DNA of 64,000 nucleotides from Candidimonas humi. GTDB lineage: Bacteria > Pseudomonadota > Gammaproteobacteria > Burkholderiales > Burkholderiaceae_B. Each line of letters begins with the position of its first letter. Positions within the stretch are counted from its first letter, which is position 1. Below are positions 8,378-17,172 of this stretch, one piece after another. The stretch is taken from contig NZ_JAHTBN010000002.1 in the NCBI RefSeq assembly GCF_019166065.1, positions 434,001 through 498,000 of the forward strand. Reading direction: 5' to 3'. A program made the translations under genes and the position numbers. The notes under the pieces were generated by a model. It saw nothing but the letters and a program-made list of their open reading frames with translations. It did no database searches and was not told the origin of the DNA.

Positions 8378-9877
8378 ATGTACGACTCATTCAGCTACGA
8401 CAGCCCGCCTCTGCTGCCCGAACTCATCCCCTTCGCCGGCTTCTCCGACGCCGCGCAGGCCGTGCAGCGCCTGGTGGAAATCTACCAGCGCAATACCGCA
8501 TTCATCCGCAAGGCCTTCGACGACTACGTCGCCGGTCGCCTGCCTACGGGCCAGCGCGTGCGCGCCTACTACCCCGCCATACGCATCAAGGTGCGCACCT
8601 ACCAGGGCGTGGACAGCCGGCTGTCGTACGGCCACGTGGTCGAGCCCGGCACCTACATGACCACCGTCACCCAGCCGGAGCTCTACGCCGACTATCTCAA
8701 GGAACAGATAGGCCTGCTGCTGCGCAACCACGGCGTGCCCGTGGAAATCGGCGAGTCCAGCATGCCCATCCCGCTGCATTTTTCCTTTACCGACGGCAAG
8801 TATGTCGAGGCCACATACAGCGACGCCCACGGCGACGCGCTGCGCGACCATTTCGATGTGCCCGACCTGGCCGTGACCGACGACGCCATCGTCAACGGCA
8901 CCTGGCAGCCGCGGCCCGGCGAGCCCATGCCGCTGGCGCCCTTTACCGCGCCGCGCGTCGATTACTCGCTGCACCGATTGCAGCACTACACCGCCACCGC
9001 GCCGCAGCACTTCCAGAACTTCGTGCTGTTCACCAACTACCAGTTCTACGTCGACGCCTTCTGCCAGTGGGCGCGCGAGACCCTGGCCCAGGGCGAGGGC
9101 GGCTACCTGGCCCTGGTCGAGCCCGGCAATGTCGTGACGCCACGCGGCGCCGACGCCGAGCGCAGCGGCCAGGACCCGGCGCGCGTTCCGCAGATGCCTT
9201 CCTATCATCTGGTGCGCGAGAACCATTCCGGCATCACTCTCATCAACATCGGCGTGGGGCCGTCCAACGCCAAGACCATTACCGACCACGTCGCCGTGCT
9301 GCGTCCTTCGGCCTGGCTGATGCTGGGACATTGCGCGGGCCTGCGCACCACGCAGCGCCTGGGCGACTACGTGCTGGCCCACGGCTACGTGCGCGAAGAC
9401 CATGTGCTGGACGCCGATCTGCCGACCTGGGTGCCGGTGCCGCCCCTGGCCGAGATCCAGGTCGCGCTGGAACAGGCCGTGGCCGAGATTGCGGGCCTGT
9501 CGGGCTGGGATCTCAAGCGCATCATGCGCACCGGCACGGTTGCCACCATCGACAACCGCAACTGGGAATTGCGCGACCACCACGAGCCCATCCAGCGCCT
9601 GTCGCAGTCGCGCGCCATCGCGCTGGACATGGAATCGGCGACCATCGCCGCCAACGGCTTCCGCTTCCGCGTGCCCTACGGCACGCTGCTGTGCGTGTCC
9701 GACAAGCCCCTGCATGGCGAGCTCAAGCTGCCCGGCATGGCCAGCGACTTCTACCGCACCCAGGTCGGCCAGCATCTGCATATCGGCATTCGCGCGCTCG
9801 AGCTGTTGCGCAATATGCCGCGCGAGCGCCTGCATTCGCGCAAGCTGCGCAGCTTCATAGAGACCGCCTTCAAATGA
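8378..9877 (+). CDS. amn: AMP nucleosidase
   Basis: 499 residues, close to the usual length of Amn. It hydrolyses AMP to adenine and ribose 5-phosphate. The N-terminal regulatory domain (YQRNTAFIRKAFDDYVAGR, YYPAIRIKVRTYQGVDSRLSYGHVV) is followed by the nucleoside-phosphorylase-like catalytic domain from about residue 280, with INIGVGPSNAKTITDH, LMLGHCAGLRTTQRLGDYVL, and the purine-binding MESATIAANGFRFRVPYGTL. It sits beside a deoxyribosyltransferase-like gene and within the purine-degradation island, so it likely feeds nucleotides into purine salvage or breakdown. Confidence 0.96.
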   Translation: MYDSFSYDSPPLLPELIPFAGFSDAAQAVQRLVEIYQRNTAFIRKAFDDYVAGRLPTGQRVRAYYPAIRIKVRTYQGVDSRLSYGHVVEPGTYMTTVTQPELYADYLKEQIGLLLRNHGVPVEIGESSMPIPLHFSFTDGKYVEATYSDAHGDALRDHFDVPDLAVTDDAIVNGTWQPRPGEPMPLAPFTAPRVDYSLHRLQHYTATAPQHFQNFVLFTNYQFYVDAFCQWARETLAQGEGGYLALVEPGNVVTPRGADAERSGQDPARVPQMPSYHLVRENHSGITLINIGVGPSNAKTITDHVAVLRPSAWLMLGHCAGLRTTQRLGDYVLAHGYVREDHVLDADLPTWVPVPPLAEIQVALEQAVAEIAGLSGWDLKRIMRTGTVATIDNRNWELRDHHEPIQRLSQSRAIALDMESATIAANGFRFRVPYGTLLCVSDKPLHGELKLPGMASDFYRTQVGQHLHIGIRALELLRNMPRERLHSRKLRSFIETAFK

Positions 9878-9956
9878 CGGGGTCGAGCATTGGCTTCCGG
9901 CCCCGCGGTAGAGGCCACGCGGCGCCGGGGCGGCCGTGAAAGGGGATGGCACGACG

Positions 9957-10562
9957 ATGATAGAGAAAGTCTCGGCGAGGAAGCAGGAGGTTGCAGCGAG
10001 GCAAGCGCGGGCCTCGGCGACGAAGGAAGAGGCTCCGGCCCCGAAGCCCAAGACCCTCTACCTGGCCGGCTACGACGTATTCCGCGCCGATGCGCTCGAA
10101 TACGGCGAGCGCCTCAGGCAGGCCTGCCTGCGCCATGGTTTCGTAGGGCTGTATCCGCTGGATAACGCGGCGCCGCCGGAACTGTCGGGGCGCGCCCTGG
10201 CGCAATGGATCTGCGAGGCCAATATCGGCCTGCTGCGCAGGGCCGACATGGTGATGGCCAATCTCAACCCGTTTCGCGGCGCCGAGCCCGACTCGGGCAC
10301 GGTGTTCGAGGTCGGCTACGCCGCGGCCCTGGGCAAGTCCGTATGGGTCTACACCGCCAGCGGCGCCAGCCTGATAGAGCAGGTCGCTACCGGCCGGGAC
10401 GGCGCGCGCGCCGTCGACGCCCAGGGCTATACCGTCGAAGACTTCAGCCTGAGCTTGAACCTGATGATCGCCTGCAGCGCGCAGGTAGTGGTGGGCGACG
10501 CCGAGGACTGCCTGCGCCGCATGGCGGATGCGCAATCCAGCCTTTCTCCCACCTGGTCTTGA
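9957..10562 (+). CDS. nucleoside 2-deoxyribosyltransferase family protein
   Basis: 201 residues: a basic, Ala/Lys-rich tail of about 32 residues and then a Rossmann-like domain. YLAGYDVFRADALEYGERLR (starting at residue 35) and EPDSGTVFEVGYAAALGK (about 110-127) match the family, with Glu118 in the position of the catalytic nucleophile. Relatives exchange or hydrolyse the base of deoxynucleosides or nucleoside phosphates; the exact substrate cannot be read. A GTG at 9936 is a possible alternative start, but the ATG at 9957 has an AGGGG site at suitable distance. It follows amn on the same strand and may share its transcript. Confidence 0.85.
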   Translation: MIEKVSARKQEVAARQARASATKEEAPAPKPKTLYLAGYDVFRADALEYGERLRQACLRHGFVGLYPLDNAAPPELSGRALAQWICEANIGLLRRADMVMANLNPFRGAEPDSGTVFEVGYAAALGKSVWVYTASGASLIEQVATGRDGARAVDAQGYTVEDFSLSLNLMIACSAQVVVGDAEDCLRRMADAQSSLSPTWS

Positions 10563-10634
10563 AGCCTGCCCGGGGAGCCGTTCAGGATCCGTCCGCCAGC
10601 CGCCATGGCTCTGTGCGACTGGCGCAGGCGGGCC

Positions 10635-10960
10635 TCAGACCGTCTCCAGGACCAGGGCGATACCCCGGCTGCCGCCGATGCACAGCGTGACGCCGCCGTG
10701 CCTGAGGCCATCCCTTTTCATGGAATGGAGCAGGCGCGTGACCAGGATCGCTCCCGTGGCGCCGATCGGGTAGCCGTGGGCGGATGGCTCCGCCTTCGAC
10801 ATTGACGACGTCCTCCGGCAGCCCGAGTTCGCGCATGACCGCGATCGAGATGGCCGCGAAAGCCTCGTTGATCTCGATGCGGTCGACATCGCCCGTCTTC
10901 CAGCCGCCGCGCGCGGCGCGCCGGCCGGCTGCATAGTCGAGGTGCGCACCATTCACCATT
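10635..10960 (-). pseudogene. thiolase C-terminal remnant, frameshifted
   Basis: About 100 codons of an acetyl-CoA acetyltransferase-type thiolase, read on the minus strand. The first part gives [20 protein letters not shown] and [17 protein letters not shown]; the rest continues in another frame as [18 protein letters not shown] and [16 protein letters not shown] followed by a stop. Removing one base of the GG at 10782-10783 (plus strand) joins the two. The N-terminal three quarters, including the nucleophilic cysteine, are absent, so this is a dead fragment, unlike the thiolases at 28768 and 63129. No transposase explains how it was truncated. Confidence 0.85.
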
Positions 10961-10973
10961 TCGAGGCATGCGC

Positions 10974-10988
10974 GCACCAATAATGTGC
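10974..10988. promoter_or_regulatory. NtrC-like binding site upstream of urtA
   Basis: GCAC-CAATAAT-GTGC has the arm and spacing pattern of the NtrC enhancer site (GCAC-N7-GTGC). It lies about 110 bases upstream of a sigma-54 promoter, the normal enhancer distance. A weaker half-matching stretch follows near 11008-11022. Confidence 0.6.
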
Positions 10989-11098
10989 CGGATGCGTCCG
11001 GATCGATGCATTACATAGTGCGTGGCGGGCTGGCGCCGTCCCGCAGTGCCGGCCGTGCTGCGTATGCCGCGGCGCGGGGCGCAGGCCCGCCGCAGTAC

Positions 11099-11115
11099 CT
11101 GGCATGCGTTTTGCT
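11099..11115 (+). promoter_or_regulatory. sigma-54 promoter of the urt operon
   Basis: CTGGCATGCGTTTTGCT matches the -24/-12 consensus (TGGCAC-N5-TTGCW) with the invariant GG and GC at correct spacing. It is about 115 bases before the urtA start, leaving room for a leader. Together with the NtrC-like site it predicts activation under nitrogen limitation, as known for urea transporters in other proteobacteria. Confidence 0.75.
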
Positions 11116-11231
11116 TTGTACCCCCATGCAGCCGGTACCGCGGCCTGGCAGTGGGCGCGGTGGCGCATCAAGAGGCTGTTCGGGCGGAATCGCGCCGGGC
11201 GTGTCCGGCATACATGGAAAGGATCCAGCAA

Positions 11232-12488
11232 ATGAAACGCAGACTCATACTCAAACAACTGGCGGCCATGAGCATGATGGCCGTATCCGGCGGACTGCCC
11301 GAGGCCATGGCCGCCGAGGACACCATCAAGGTCGGCATCCTGCATTCGCTGTCGGGCACGATGGCTATTTCCGAAACGGTTCTCAAGAACCTCGCTTTGA
11401 TGACCTTCGACGAGATCAACGCCCAAGGCGGCGTGATGGGCAAGAAGATCGTGCCGGTGGTCGTCGATCCGGCTTCCGACTGGCCCACCTACGCCACCAA
11501 GGCCCGCGAGCTGCTCAGCCAGGACAAGGTGGCGGTGATATTCGGCTGCTGGACCTCGGTGTCGCGCAAGTCGGTGCTGCCCGTCCTCAGGGAGTTGAAC
11601 GGCTTGCTCTTCTATCCCGTGCAGTACGAAGGCGAGGAGCTCGAGCACAACGTGTTCTACACCGGGGCAGCCCCCAACCAGCAGGCCATTCCCGCCGTGG
11701 AATACCTGATGTCCAAGGACGGCGGCTCGGCCCGCCGCTGGGTGCTGCTGGGCACCGACTACGTGTACCCGCGCACCACCAACAAGATCCTGCGCGCCTT
11801 CCTGCACGCCAAGGGCGTAAAGGACAAGGATATCTACGAGGAATACACCCCCTTCGGCTTCTCCGACTACCAGACCATCGTCGCCAAGATCAAGGAATTC
11901 GCCACGGGCGGCAAGACCGCGGTGGTCTCGACCATCAACGGCGACTCGAACGTGCCCTTCTACAAGGAATTGGGCAACTCGGGCATCAAGGCGACCGATA
12001 TTCCCGTGGTGGCCTTCTCGGTGGGCGAGGAAGAGCTACGCGGCGTGGACACCAAGCCGCTGGTCGGCCAATTGGCCGCCTGGAACTACTTCGAATCCCT
12101 CAGGAACCCGACCAACGCCGAGTTCGTGAAGAAGTGGAAGGCCTACGCCAAGGCCAAGAACCTGCCCAACTGGCAGACCACCGTCACCAACGACCCGATG
12201 GAAGCCACCTACATCGGCATCCACATGTGGAAGCAGGCCGTCGAACAGGCCAAGTCCACCGACGTCGACAAGGTGATCCCGGCCGTGGGTGGCCAGCGGT
12301 TCAAGGCGCCGGACGGCTACACCGTCGAAATGGACGAGACCAATCATCACCTGCACAAGCCCGTGTTCATCGGCGAAGTGCAGGCCGATGGCCAGTTCCA
12401 GGTCGTGTGGAAGAGCAAGGGTCTGATCCGCGCTCAACCCTGGAGCCCATACATCCCCGCGCCCAGCGGCGCAAAGCAGAAATCCTGA
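11232..12488 (+). CDS. urtA: urea ABC transporter, periplasmic binding protein
   Basis: 418 residues with an N-terminal export signal (MKRRLILKQLAAMSMMAVSG, cleavage likely after EAMA at about residue 27). The mature part is a type I periplasmic binding protein of the urea/short-chain amide group: KVGILHSLSGTMAISE, IFGCWTSVSRKSVLPVLRE and LLFYPVQYEGEE are UrtA hallmarks. It captures urea and delivers it to UrtBC. AAGGA lies eight bases before the ATG. First gene of urtABCDE behind a sigma-54 promoter; the urease genes follow downstream, so imported urea is hydrolysed at once. Confidence 0.97.
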   Translation: MKRRLILKQLAAMSMMAVSGGLPEAMAAEDTIKVGILHSLSGTMAISETVLKNLALMTFDEINAQGGVMGKKIVPVVVDPASDWPTYATKARELLSQDKVAVIFGCWTSVSRKSVLPVLRELNGLLFYPVQYEGEELEHNVFYTGAAPNQQAIPAVEYLMSKDGGSARRWVLLGTDYVYPRTTNKILRAFLHAKGVKDKDIYEEYTPFGFSDYQTIVAKIKEFATGGKTAVVSTINGDSNVPFYKELGNSGIKATDIPVVAFSVGEEELRGVDTKPLVGQLAAWNYFESLRNPTNAEFVKKWKAYAKAKNLPNWQTTVTNDPMEATYIGIHMWKQAVEQAKSTDVDKVIPAVGGQRFKAPDGYTVEMDETNHHLHKPVFIGEVQADGQFQVVWKSKGLIRAQPWSPYIPAPSGAKQKS

Positions 12489-12504
12489 GCGGCAAAGGGT
12501 GGCC

Positions 12505-14232
12505 ATGCATAACGCAGTTTTCCTGGTACGGATGCGTCAAGTATTGTGGAGCTCGATGCTGGGCGTGACGCTGGGCCTGGCCTCCCTTTCCGCCTGCGCC
12601 CAGGCGCCGGCGGCATCGAGCGGCGCCGCCCCTGGTGTCGCCACGCCGGGCGTCGCCACGCCGCAAACGCGGCCAGCCCAGGCCGGCGGCCTGGACGCAT
12701 CCCTGCTGTCATTGCTCACCAGCGACAGCAGCGACGACAAGATCGCCGCGATAAACAAGCTGAGCCGCCTGTCTGATCCGCGCGCGGCCGAGCTGCTTGC
12801 AGCCCTGGCGAACAACAATGTCTACGCCACGCCGGACAATAAGCTCTACATCAGCGACGACAACGGCGCCACCGGCAAGGATCCGCTGACCGGCGCGAGC
12901 CGGCCCATGCCCGACGGCTCGGACACGCTGGTCATCAACAACCGGGTGCGCGGCGCCATCGACAATGCGCGGGCAATCGCCCAACTGCGCGCGCCGAAGG
13001 CGGCCGACAGGCTGGCCGCGGCCCAATTGCTGCAGCAGTCCGGCAATGAGGCGCTGCTGCCCATCGTGGATGAGGCCCTGCGCAAGGAAACCGACTCCGG
13101 CGTGCGCTCGGCCCTGAGCATCCTCCAGGCGCGCCTGCAGCTCTCGTCCAAGGATCCGGCCGTGCGCCGCGCCGCCGCGCGCACGCTGGGCGCAAGCGGC
13201 AACGCTGCGTTCCGGCCCATACTGCAGGCGCTGCTCCAGCGGCGTTCCGACGGCAGCTATGCCGAACCCGACGCCATGGTGCGCGCCGCCGCGGCCGCCG
13301 CGCTCGATCACATCGACCGGCACATGGAGATGCTCGGATGGGTCGGCAACATCTTCTACGGACTGAGCCTGGGCAGCGTGCTGCTCCTGGCCGCCCTGGG
13401 CCTGGCCATCACCTTCGGCCTGATGGGCGTCATCAACATGGCGCACGGCGAACTGCTCATGATCGGCGCCTACGCCACCTATGTCGTGCAAACCCTCTTC
13501 CAGCACTGGCTGCCGGGCTTGATGGACTGGTACGTGGTGGCCGCCCTGCCCGTGGCCTTCGTCGTCGCGGCCCTGGTGGGAATGGCGCTGGAACGCACGG
13601 TGATCCGCTGGCTGTACGGGCGGCCGCTGGAAACCTTGCTTGCCACCTGGGGCATCAGCCTCATCCTCATACAGGCCGTCCGCTCGATCTTCGGCGCGCA
13701 GAATGTCGAAGTCGCCAACCCGAGCTGGATGTCCGGCGGCTTGAACCTGATGGATGGCCTGACCATCACCTACAACCGCCTGGTCGTCGTCGCCTTCGCC
13801 CTGCTGGTGGTGTTCTTCGTCTGGCTGCTGCTCAATCACACGCGGCTGGGTCTGTTCGTGCGGGCCATCACGCAGAATCGCAGCATGGCCAGTTGCGTGG
13901 GCGTGCCTACCGGCCGCATCGACATGCTGGCTTTTGGCCTGGGGTCGGGCATCGCCGGCCTGGGCGGCGTGGCGCTGTCGCAGCTGGGCAACGTGGGGCC
14001 GGCCCTGGGCCAGAACTACATCGTCGACTCCTTCATGGTGGTGGTGCTGGGCGGCGTCGGCCAGTTGGCCGGCACCGTGGTCGGCGGCCTGGGCCTGGGC
14101 TGGGTCAACAAGTTCCTCGAACCATACTCCGGCGCCGTCATGGCCAAGATCGCCATCCTCGTTCTCGTCGTGCTGTTCATACAAAAGCGCCCGCAAGGCA
14201 TCTTCGCCCCCAAGGGCCGGAGTTCAGAATGA
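12505..14232 (+). CDS. urtB: urea ABC transporter permease UrtB
   Basis: 575 residues. An N-terminal signal-like segment is followed by a soluble domain of about 220 residues with HEAT-like alpha repeats (DDKIAAINKLSRLSDPRAAE, KAADRLAAAQLLQQ, AVRRAAARTLG), as is usual for UrtB; the C-terminal ~300 residues form the LivH-type permease with IFYGLSLGSVLLLAALGLAI, GVINMAHGELLMIGAYATY and the EAA-like loop. A GTG at 12499 is an alternative start six bases upstream; AAAGGG lies just before. The stop overlaps an ATG (ATGA) that opens a short bridging frame, not urtC itself. Confidence 0.95.
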   Translation: MHNAVFLVRMRQVLWSSMLGVTLGLASLSACAQAPAASSGAAPGVATPGVATPQTRPAQAGGLDASLLSLLTSDSSDDKIAAINKLSRLSDPRAAELLAALANNNVYATPDNKLYISDDNGATGKDPLTGASRPMPDGSDTLVINNRVRGAIDNARAIAQLRAPKAADRLAAAQLLQQSGNEALLPIVDEALRKETDSGVRSALSILQARLQLSSKDPAVRRAAARTLGASGNAAFRPILQALLQRRSDGSYAEPDAMVRAAAAAALDHIDRHMEMLGWVGNIFYGLSLGSVLLLAALGLAITFGLMGVINMAHGELLMIGAYATYVVQTLFQHWLPGLMDWYVVAALPVAFVVAALVGMALERTVIRWLYGRPLETLLATWGISLILIQAVRSIFGAQNVEVANPSWMSGGLNLMDGLTITYNRLVVVAFALLVVFFVWLLLNHTRLGLFVRAITQNRSMASCVGVPTGRIDMLAFGLGSGIAGLGGVALSQLGNVGPALGQNYIVDSFMVVVLGGVGQLAGTVVGGLGLGWVNKFLEPYSGAVMAKIAILVLVVLFIQKRPQGIFAPKGRSSE

Positions 14233-14387
14233 CCCCCACGCTCGTTGTACTCGCTGTCCACCTCGCGGCTTGCAAGCCGCTCGGATTCGCCAGGCATGGC
14301 ACAGCCCGCAGGGACTGTGCCATGTCCGGGCTCATCCCCAAAGGGGGCTCCGGCCTTCTTCGGGCGGCCGGGCGGAGCTCGGAATGA
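14229..14387 (+). CDS. 52-codon bridging frame between urtB and urtC
   Basis: This small frame starts on the ATGA that overlaps the urtB stop and ends on an ATGA that overlaps the urtC start. Its last residues (GRSSE) repeat the last residues of UrtB, because the DNA at both ends is duplicated. It reads through a hairpin-containing intergenic repeat, and its composition (for example LAACKPLGFARHGTARRDC) looks like translated repeat DNA, not a protein family. It may be translated only to keep ribosomes coupled from urtB to urtC. Whether a product accumulates is unknown. Confidence 0.35.
   Translation: MTPTLVVLAVHLAACKPLGFARHGTARRDCAMSGLIPKGGSGLLRAAGRSSE
14233..14383. repeat. intergenic repeat element inserted at the urtB-urtC junction
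   Basis: About 150 bases that separate two genes normally joined or nearly so. It holds a perfect inverted repeat CATGGCACAG/CTGTGCCATG (14295-14324, 10-base loop), a CCCC-AAAGGGGG stem-like block near 14337-14347, and is flanked by near copies of CGGAGNTCNGAATGACC (about 14219-14235 and 14373-14389). The style resembles short intergenic repeats common in Bordetella and Achromobacter genomes, which is a recollection and not a match I could run. No transposase is present. Confidence 0.55.
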
Positions 14388-15637
14388 CCACCGCCGCCGC
14401 TCTCGCGCATCTGAACCGCCGGCGGCTGTTCCCGCCCGCGGCCTGGACCGCGCTCGCCATCGCCGTCCTCGTCATGGCCGCGCTGCCGGCGCTCAATCTG
14501 TTCTTCCCCGCCGGGCAGGCGCTGCACGTCTCGGACTACACCATCACGGTCTGCGGGCGCTTCATGTGCTATGCCATGGCCGCGCTGGCGCTGGACCTGG
14601 CCTGGGGCTATACCGGCATCCTGTCGCTGGGCCATGGCCTGTTCTTCGCCCTGGGAGGCTATGCCCAGGGCATGTACCTGATGCGCGCCATCGGCCGCGA
14701 CGGCTCCTACCACAGCAATCTGCCGGACTTCATGGTGTTCCTGAACTGGAAGAGCTATCCCTGGTACTGGGCCTTCACCGACCATTTCCTCTACGCCATG
14801 CTGCTGGTGGTGCTGGTGCCGGGCGTGCTGGCCTTCGTATTCGGCTACTTCGCCTTCCGCTCGCGCATCAAGGGCGTGTACTTCTCCATCATCACGCAGG
14901 CGCTGACCTACGCCGCCATGCTGCTGTTCTTCCGCAATGAGACCGGCTTTGGCGGCAACAACGGCTTCACCGATTTCAAGCGCATCCTGGGTTTCGACAT
15001 CACCCAGCCCGCCACGCGCGCGGCGCTCTTCTGGATCACGCTGATCATGCTGGTGCTGGCGCTCATCGTGGCCCGCCTGGTCACGCAGTCCAAGCTGGGG
15101 CGCGTACTGACCGGCGTGCGCGATGCCGAGAACCGGCTGCGCTTCCTGGGATATGAGCCGCTGGGCTTCAAGCTCTTCGTCTGGACGCTGTCGGCTGTCA
15201 TGTGCGGCATCGCCGGTGCCCTGTACGTGCCGCAGATCGGCATCATCAACCCCAGCGAAATGTCCACGTCAAATTCCATCGAGATGGTGATCTGGGTGGC
15301 CACCGGCGGACGCGGCACGCTGATCGGCCCCATCATCGGCGCTGGCGTGATCAACGGCCTCAAGCTCTGGTTCACCAGCGCTTTCCCTGACTACTGGCTG
15401 TACGCGCTGGGCCTGGTGTTCGTGCTGGCCACGCTGTTCTTGCCGCAGGGCATCGTCGGCCTGGTACGCCAGGCCGGCGCACGCATCGGCCACAGGGGCG
15501 CCGGCAGCAAAGGCGTCGATGACAAACGCGTCGGCGACAAAAACATCGTCGGCAAAGACCTGCGCGGCAACAGCATGAACGAAGAGGGCATGAGCGCAGA
15601 AGGCCTGAGAGCGGAAGGCATGGGAGGTGCGCAATGA
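14384..15637 (+). CDS. urtC: urea ABC transporter permease UrtC
   Basis: 417 residues, LivM-type permease. Conserved pieces include YAMAALALDLAWGYTGILSL, GHGLFFALGGYAQGMYLM, FFRNETGFGGNNGFTDFKRI and IWVATGGRGTLIGPIIGAG. With UrtB it forms the inner-membrane channel for urea. The last ~45 residues form an odd polar tail with DDKR/GDKN and EGMSAEGLRAEGM repeats that is not needed in relatives. The ATG overlaps the stop of the bridging frame (ATGA), and the stop overlaps the start of urtD (ATGA). Confidence 0.95.
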   Translation: MTTAAALAHLNRRRLFPPAAWTALAIAVLVMAALPALNLFFPAGQALHVSDYTITVCGRFMCYAMAALALDLAWGYTGILSLGHGLFFALGGYAQGMYLMRAIGRDGSYHSNLPDFMVFLNWKSYPWYWAFTDHFLYAMLLVVLVPGVLAFVFGYFAFRSRIKGVYFSIITQALTYAAMLLFFRNETGFGGNNGFTDFKRILGFDITQPATRAALFWITLIMLVLALIVARLVTQSKLGRVLTGVRDAENRLRFLGYEPLGFKLFVWTLSAVMCGIAGALYVPQIGIINPSEMSTSNSIEMVIWVATGGRGTLIGPIIGAGVINGLKLWFTSAFPDYWLYALGLVFVLATLFLPQGIVGLVRQAGARIGHRGAGSKGVDDKRVGDKNIVGKDLRGNSMNEEGMSAEGLRAEGMGGAQ

Positions 15638-16422
15638 GCACGGGCGCGCGCCTGAGCACCGGGGGCCTGGACACTGTCCACGGCGTCATTCTCTACCTGG
15701 AAGACATCACCGTCAGCTTCGACGGCTTCAAGGCCCTGAACAATCTCACGCTGGACATAGACGTGGGCGAGCTGCGCTGCATCATCGGTCCCAACGGCGC
15801 CGGCAAGACGACCATGATGGACGTCATCACCGGCAAGACGCGCCCCGCCTCGGGCCGCGCCTTTTTCGGCCAGACCATGGATCTCACCTCGCTGTCCGAG
15901 GCTCAGATCGCCCACCAGGGCATAGGCCGGAAATTCCAGCGGCCCACGGTGTTCGAGAACCACTCCGTGTTCGAAAACCTCGAGCTCGCCATGAAGACCG
16001 ACAAGCGCGTGTTGCCCACGCTCTTCTCGCGCCTTGGTGGCGAGCAGCTCGACCGCATCGCGCAGACGCTGGATCTCATCCGCCTGGGTGCGCTCGCCGG
16101 CACGCCCGCGGGGCTGCTCTCGCATGGCCAGAAACAATGGCTGGAGATCGGTATGCTGCTCATGCAGGAGCCCCGGCTGCTGCTGCTGGACGAGCCGGTG
16201 GCCGGCATGACCGATGCTGAAACCGAGCGCACCGGAGAACTGCTCAACGAATTGCGCGGCAAGCACTCACTGATGGTGGTCGAGCACGACATGGATTTCG
16301 TCGCGCAGATCGCGGGCCAAGGCAAGGTGACGGTGCTGCACGAGGGCTCGGTGCTGGCCGAAGGCTCCATGGCCGCGGTGCAGTCCGACCCGCGCGTGAT
16401 CGAAGTCTACCTGGGCCGCTGA
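15634..16422 (+). CDS. urtD: urea ABC transporter ATP-binding protein UrtD
   Basis: 262 residues. Walker A GPNGAGKTT near residue 53, Walker B LLLLDEPVAGM, and the switch histidine in VVEHDMDFV are present. The signature loop reads LSHGQKQWLEI in place of LSGGQ, the normal form in UrtD/LivG-like subunits. It powers urea import with UrtE at the cytoplasmic face. The ATG overlaps the urtC stop by four bases; the first 18 residues extend beyond the usual start, so ATG-initiated translation slightly downstream is possible. Confidence 0.96.
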   Translation: MSTGARLSTGGLDTVHGVILYLEDITVSFDGFKALNNLTLDIDVGELRCIIGPNGAGKTTMMDVITGKTRPASGRAFFGQTMDLTSLSEAQIAHQGIGRKFQRPTVFENHSVFENLELAMKTDKRVLPTLFSRLGGEQLDRIAQTLDLIRLGALAGTPAGLLSHGQKQWLEIGMLLMQEPRLLLLDEPVAGMTDAETERTGELLNELRGKHSLMVVEHDMDFVAQIAGQGKVTVLHEGSVLAEGSMAAVQSDPRVIEVYLGR

Positions 16423-16435
16423 ACGGAACGCGAAC

Positions 16436-17134
16436 ATGCTCGACGTCGAGAACATCAACCAATACTACGGCGGCAGCCACACGCTGCGCGGCATTTCGCT
16501 GTCGCTCGCGCGCGGCGAATGCCTGGCCTTGCTGGGCCGCAACGGCGTGGGCAAGACCACCCTGCTCAAGTGCCTGATGGGCGTGCTGCCGGTCGCGCGC
16601 GGCGGCGTCAGGCTGGACGGCATCGACATAACCAGGCTCGCTCCGCACCAGCGCGCCCGTCTGGGCATGGCCTACGTGCCCCAGGGCCGCGAAATCTTCG
16701 CGCGCCTGACGGTCGGGGAAAACATCGCCATGGGCATGGCGGCCAAGCCGGCCGCGCAGGCGCGGCGCATCAAGAAAGAGATCTTCGAGCTGTTCCCCGT
16801 GCTCGAGTCCATGCTGGGCCGCCGCGGCGGCGATCTGTCCGGCGGCCAGCAGCAGCAACTGGCGATCGCGCGGGCGCTGGTGGCCGAACCCAAGCTCATC
16901 ATCCTGGACGAACCCACCGAAGGTATCCAGCCCTCCATCATCAAGGACATAGGCCGCGTGATCCACATGCTGCGCCAGCGCGGCGACATCGGCATTCTGC
17001 TGTGCGAGCAATATTTCGATTTCGCCAGGGAACTGGCGGATCAGTTCATCGTGCTGTCGCGCGGCGAAGTCGTGGCCCGCGGCGCGCAGGCCGACATGGG
17101 CAGCGAGGAGGTACGAAAATTTCTCTCGGTGTGA
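16436..17134 (+). CDS. urtE: urea ABC transporter ATP-binding protein UrtE
   Basis: 232 residues. Opens MLDVENINQYYGGSHTLRGI, with Walker A GRNGVGKTT, the family's YVPQGREIFARLTVGEN segment, signature LSGGQQQQLAIA, Walker B LIILDEPTEGIQPSII and the EQYFDFA switch region in which the usual histidine is replaced, as common in UrtE. It lies 13 bases after urtD and is the last transporter gene before the nickel permease. Completes the five-gene urtABCDE transporter. Confidence 0.96.
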   Translation: MLDVENINQYYGGSHTLRGISLSLARGECLALLGRNGVGKTTLLKCLMGVLPVARGGVRLDGIDITRLAPHQRARLGMAYVPQGREIFARLTVGENIAMGMAAKPAAQARRIKKEIFELFPVLESMLGRRGGDLSGGQQQQLAIARALVAEPKLIILDEPTEGIQPSIIKDIGRVIHMLRQRGDIGILLCEQYFDFARELADQFIVLSRGEVVARGAQADMGSEEVRKFLSV

Positions 17135-17172
17135 TTCATTTCCCGCAACAAGGTTTCCGGCCCGCCCTGAAC

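Noticed and set aside
10582-10980. Intact small minus-strand protein gene
   Set aside because: Its second half is out of frame with the thiolase homology, which continues in the neighbouring frame; a frameshifted remnant explains both.
14295-14324. Rho-independent terminator after urtB
   Set aside because: The hairpin is perfect but has no T-run and lies within a needed operon; better explained as part of a repeat element.
14233-14383. Insertion sequence
   Set aside because: Too short and without a transposase or terminal repeats of IS type; only junction duplication and a hairpin are seen.
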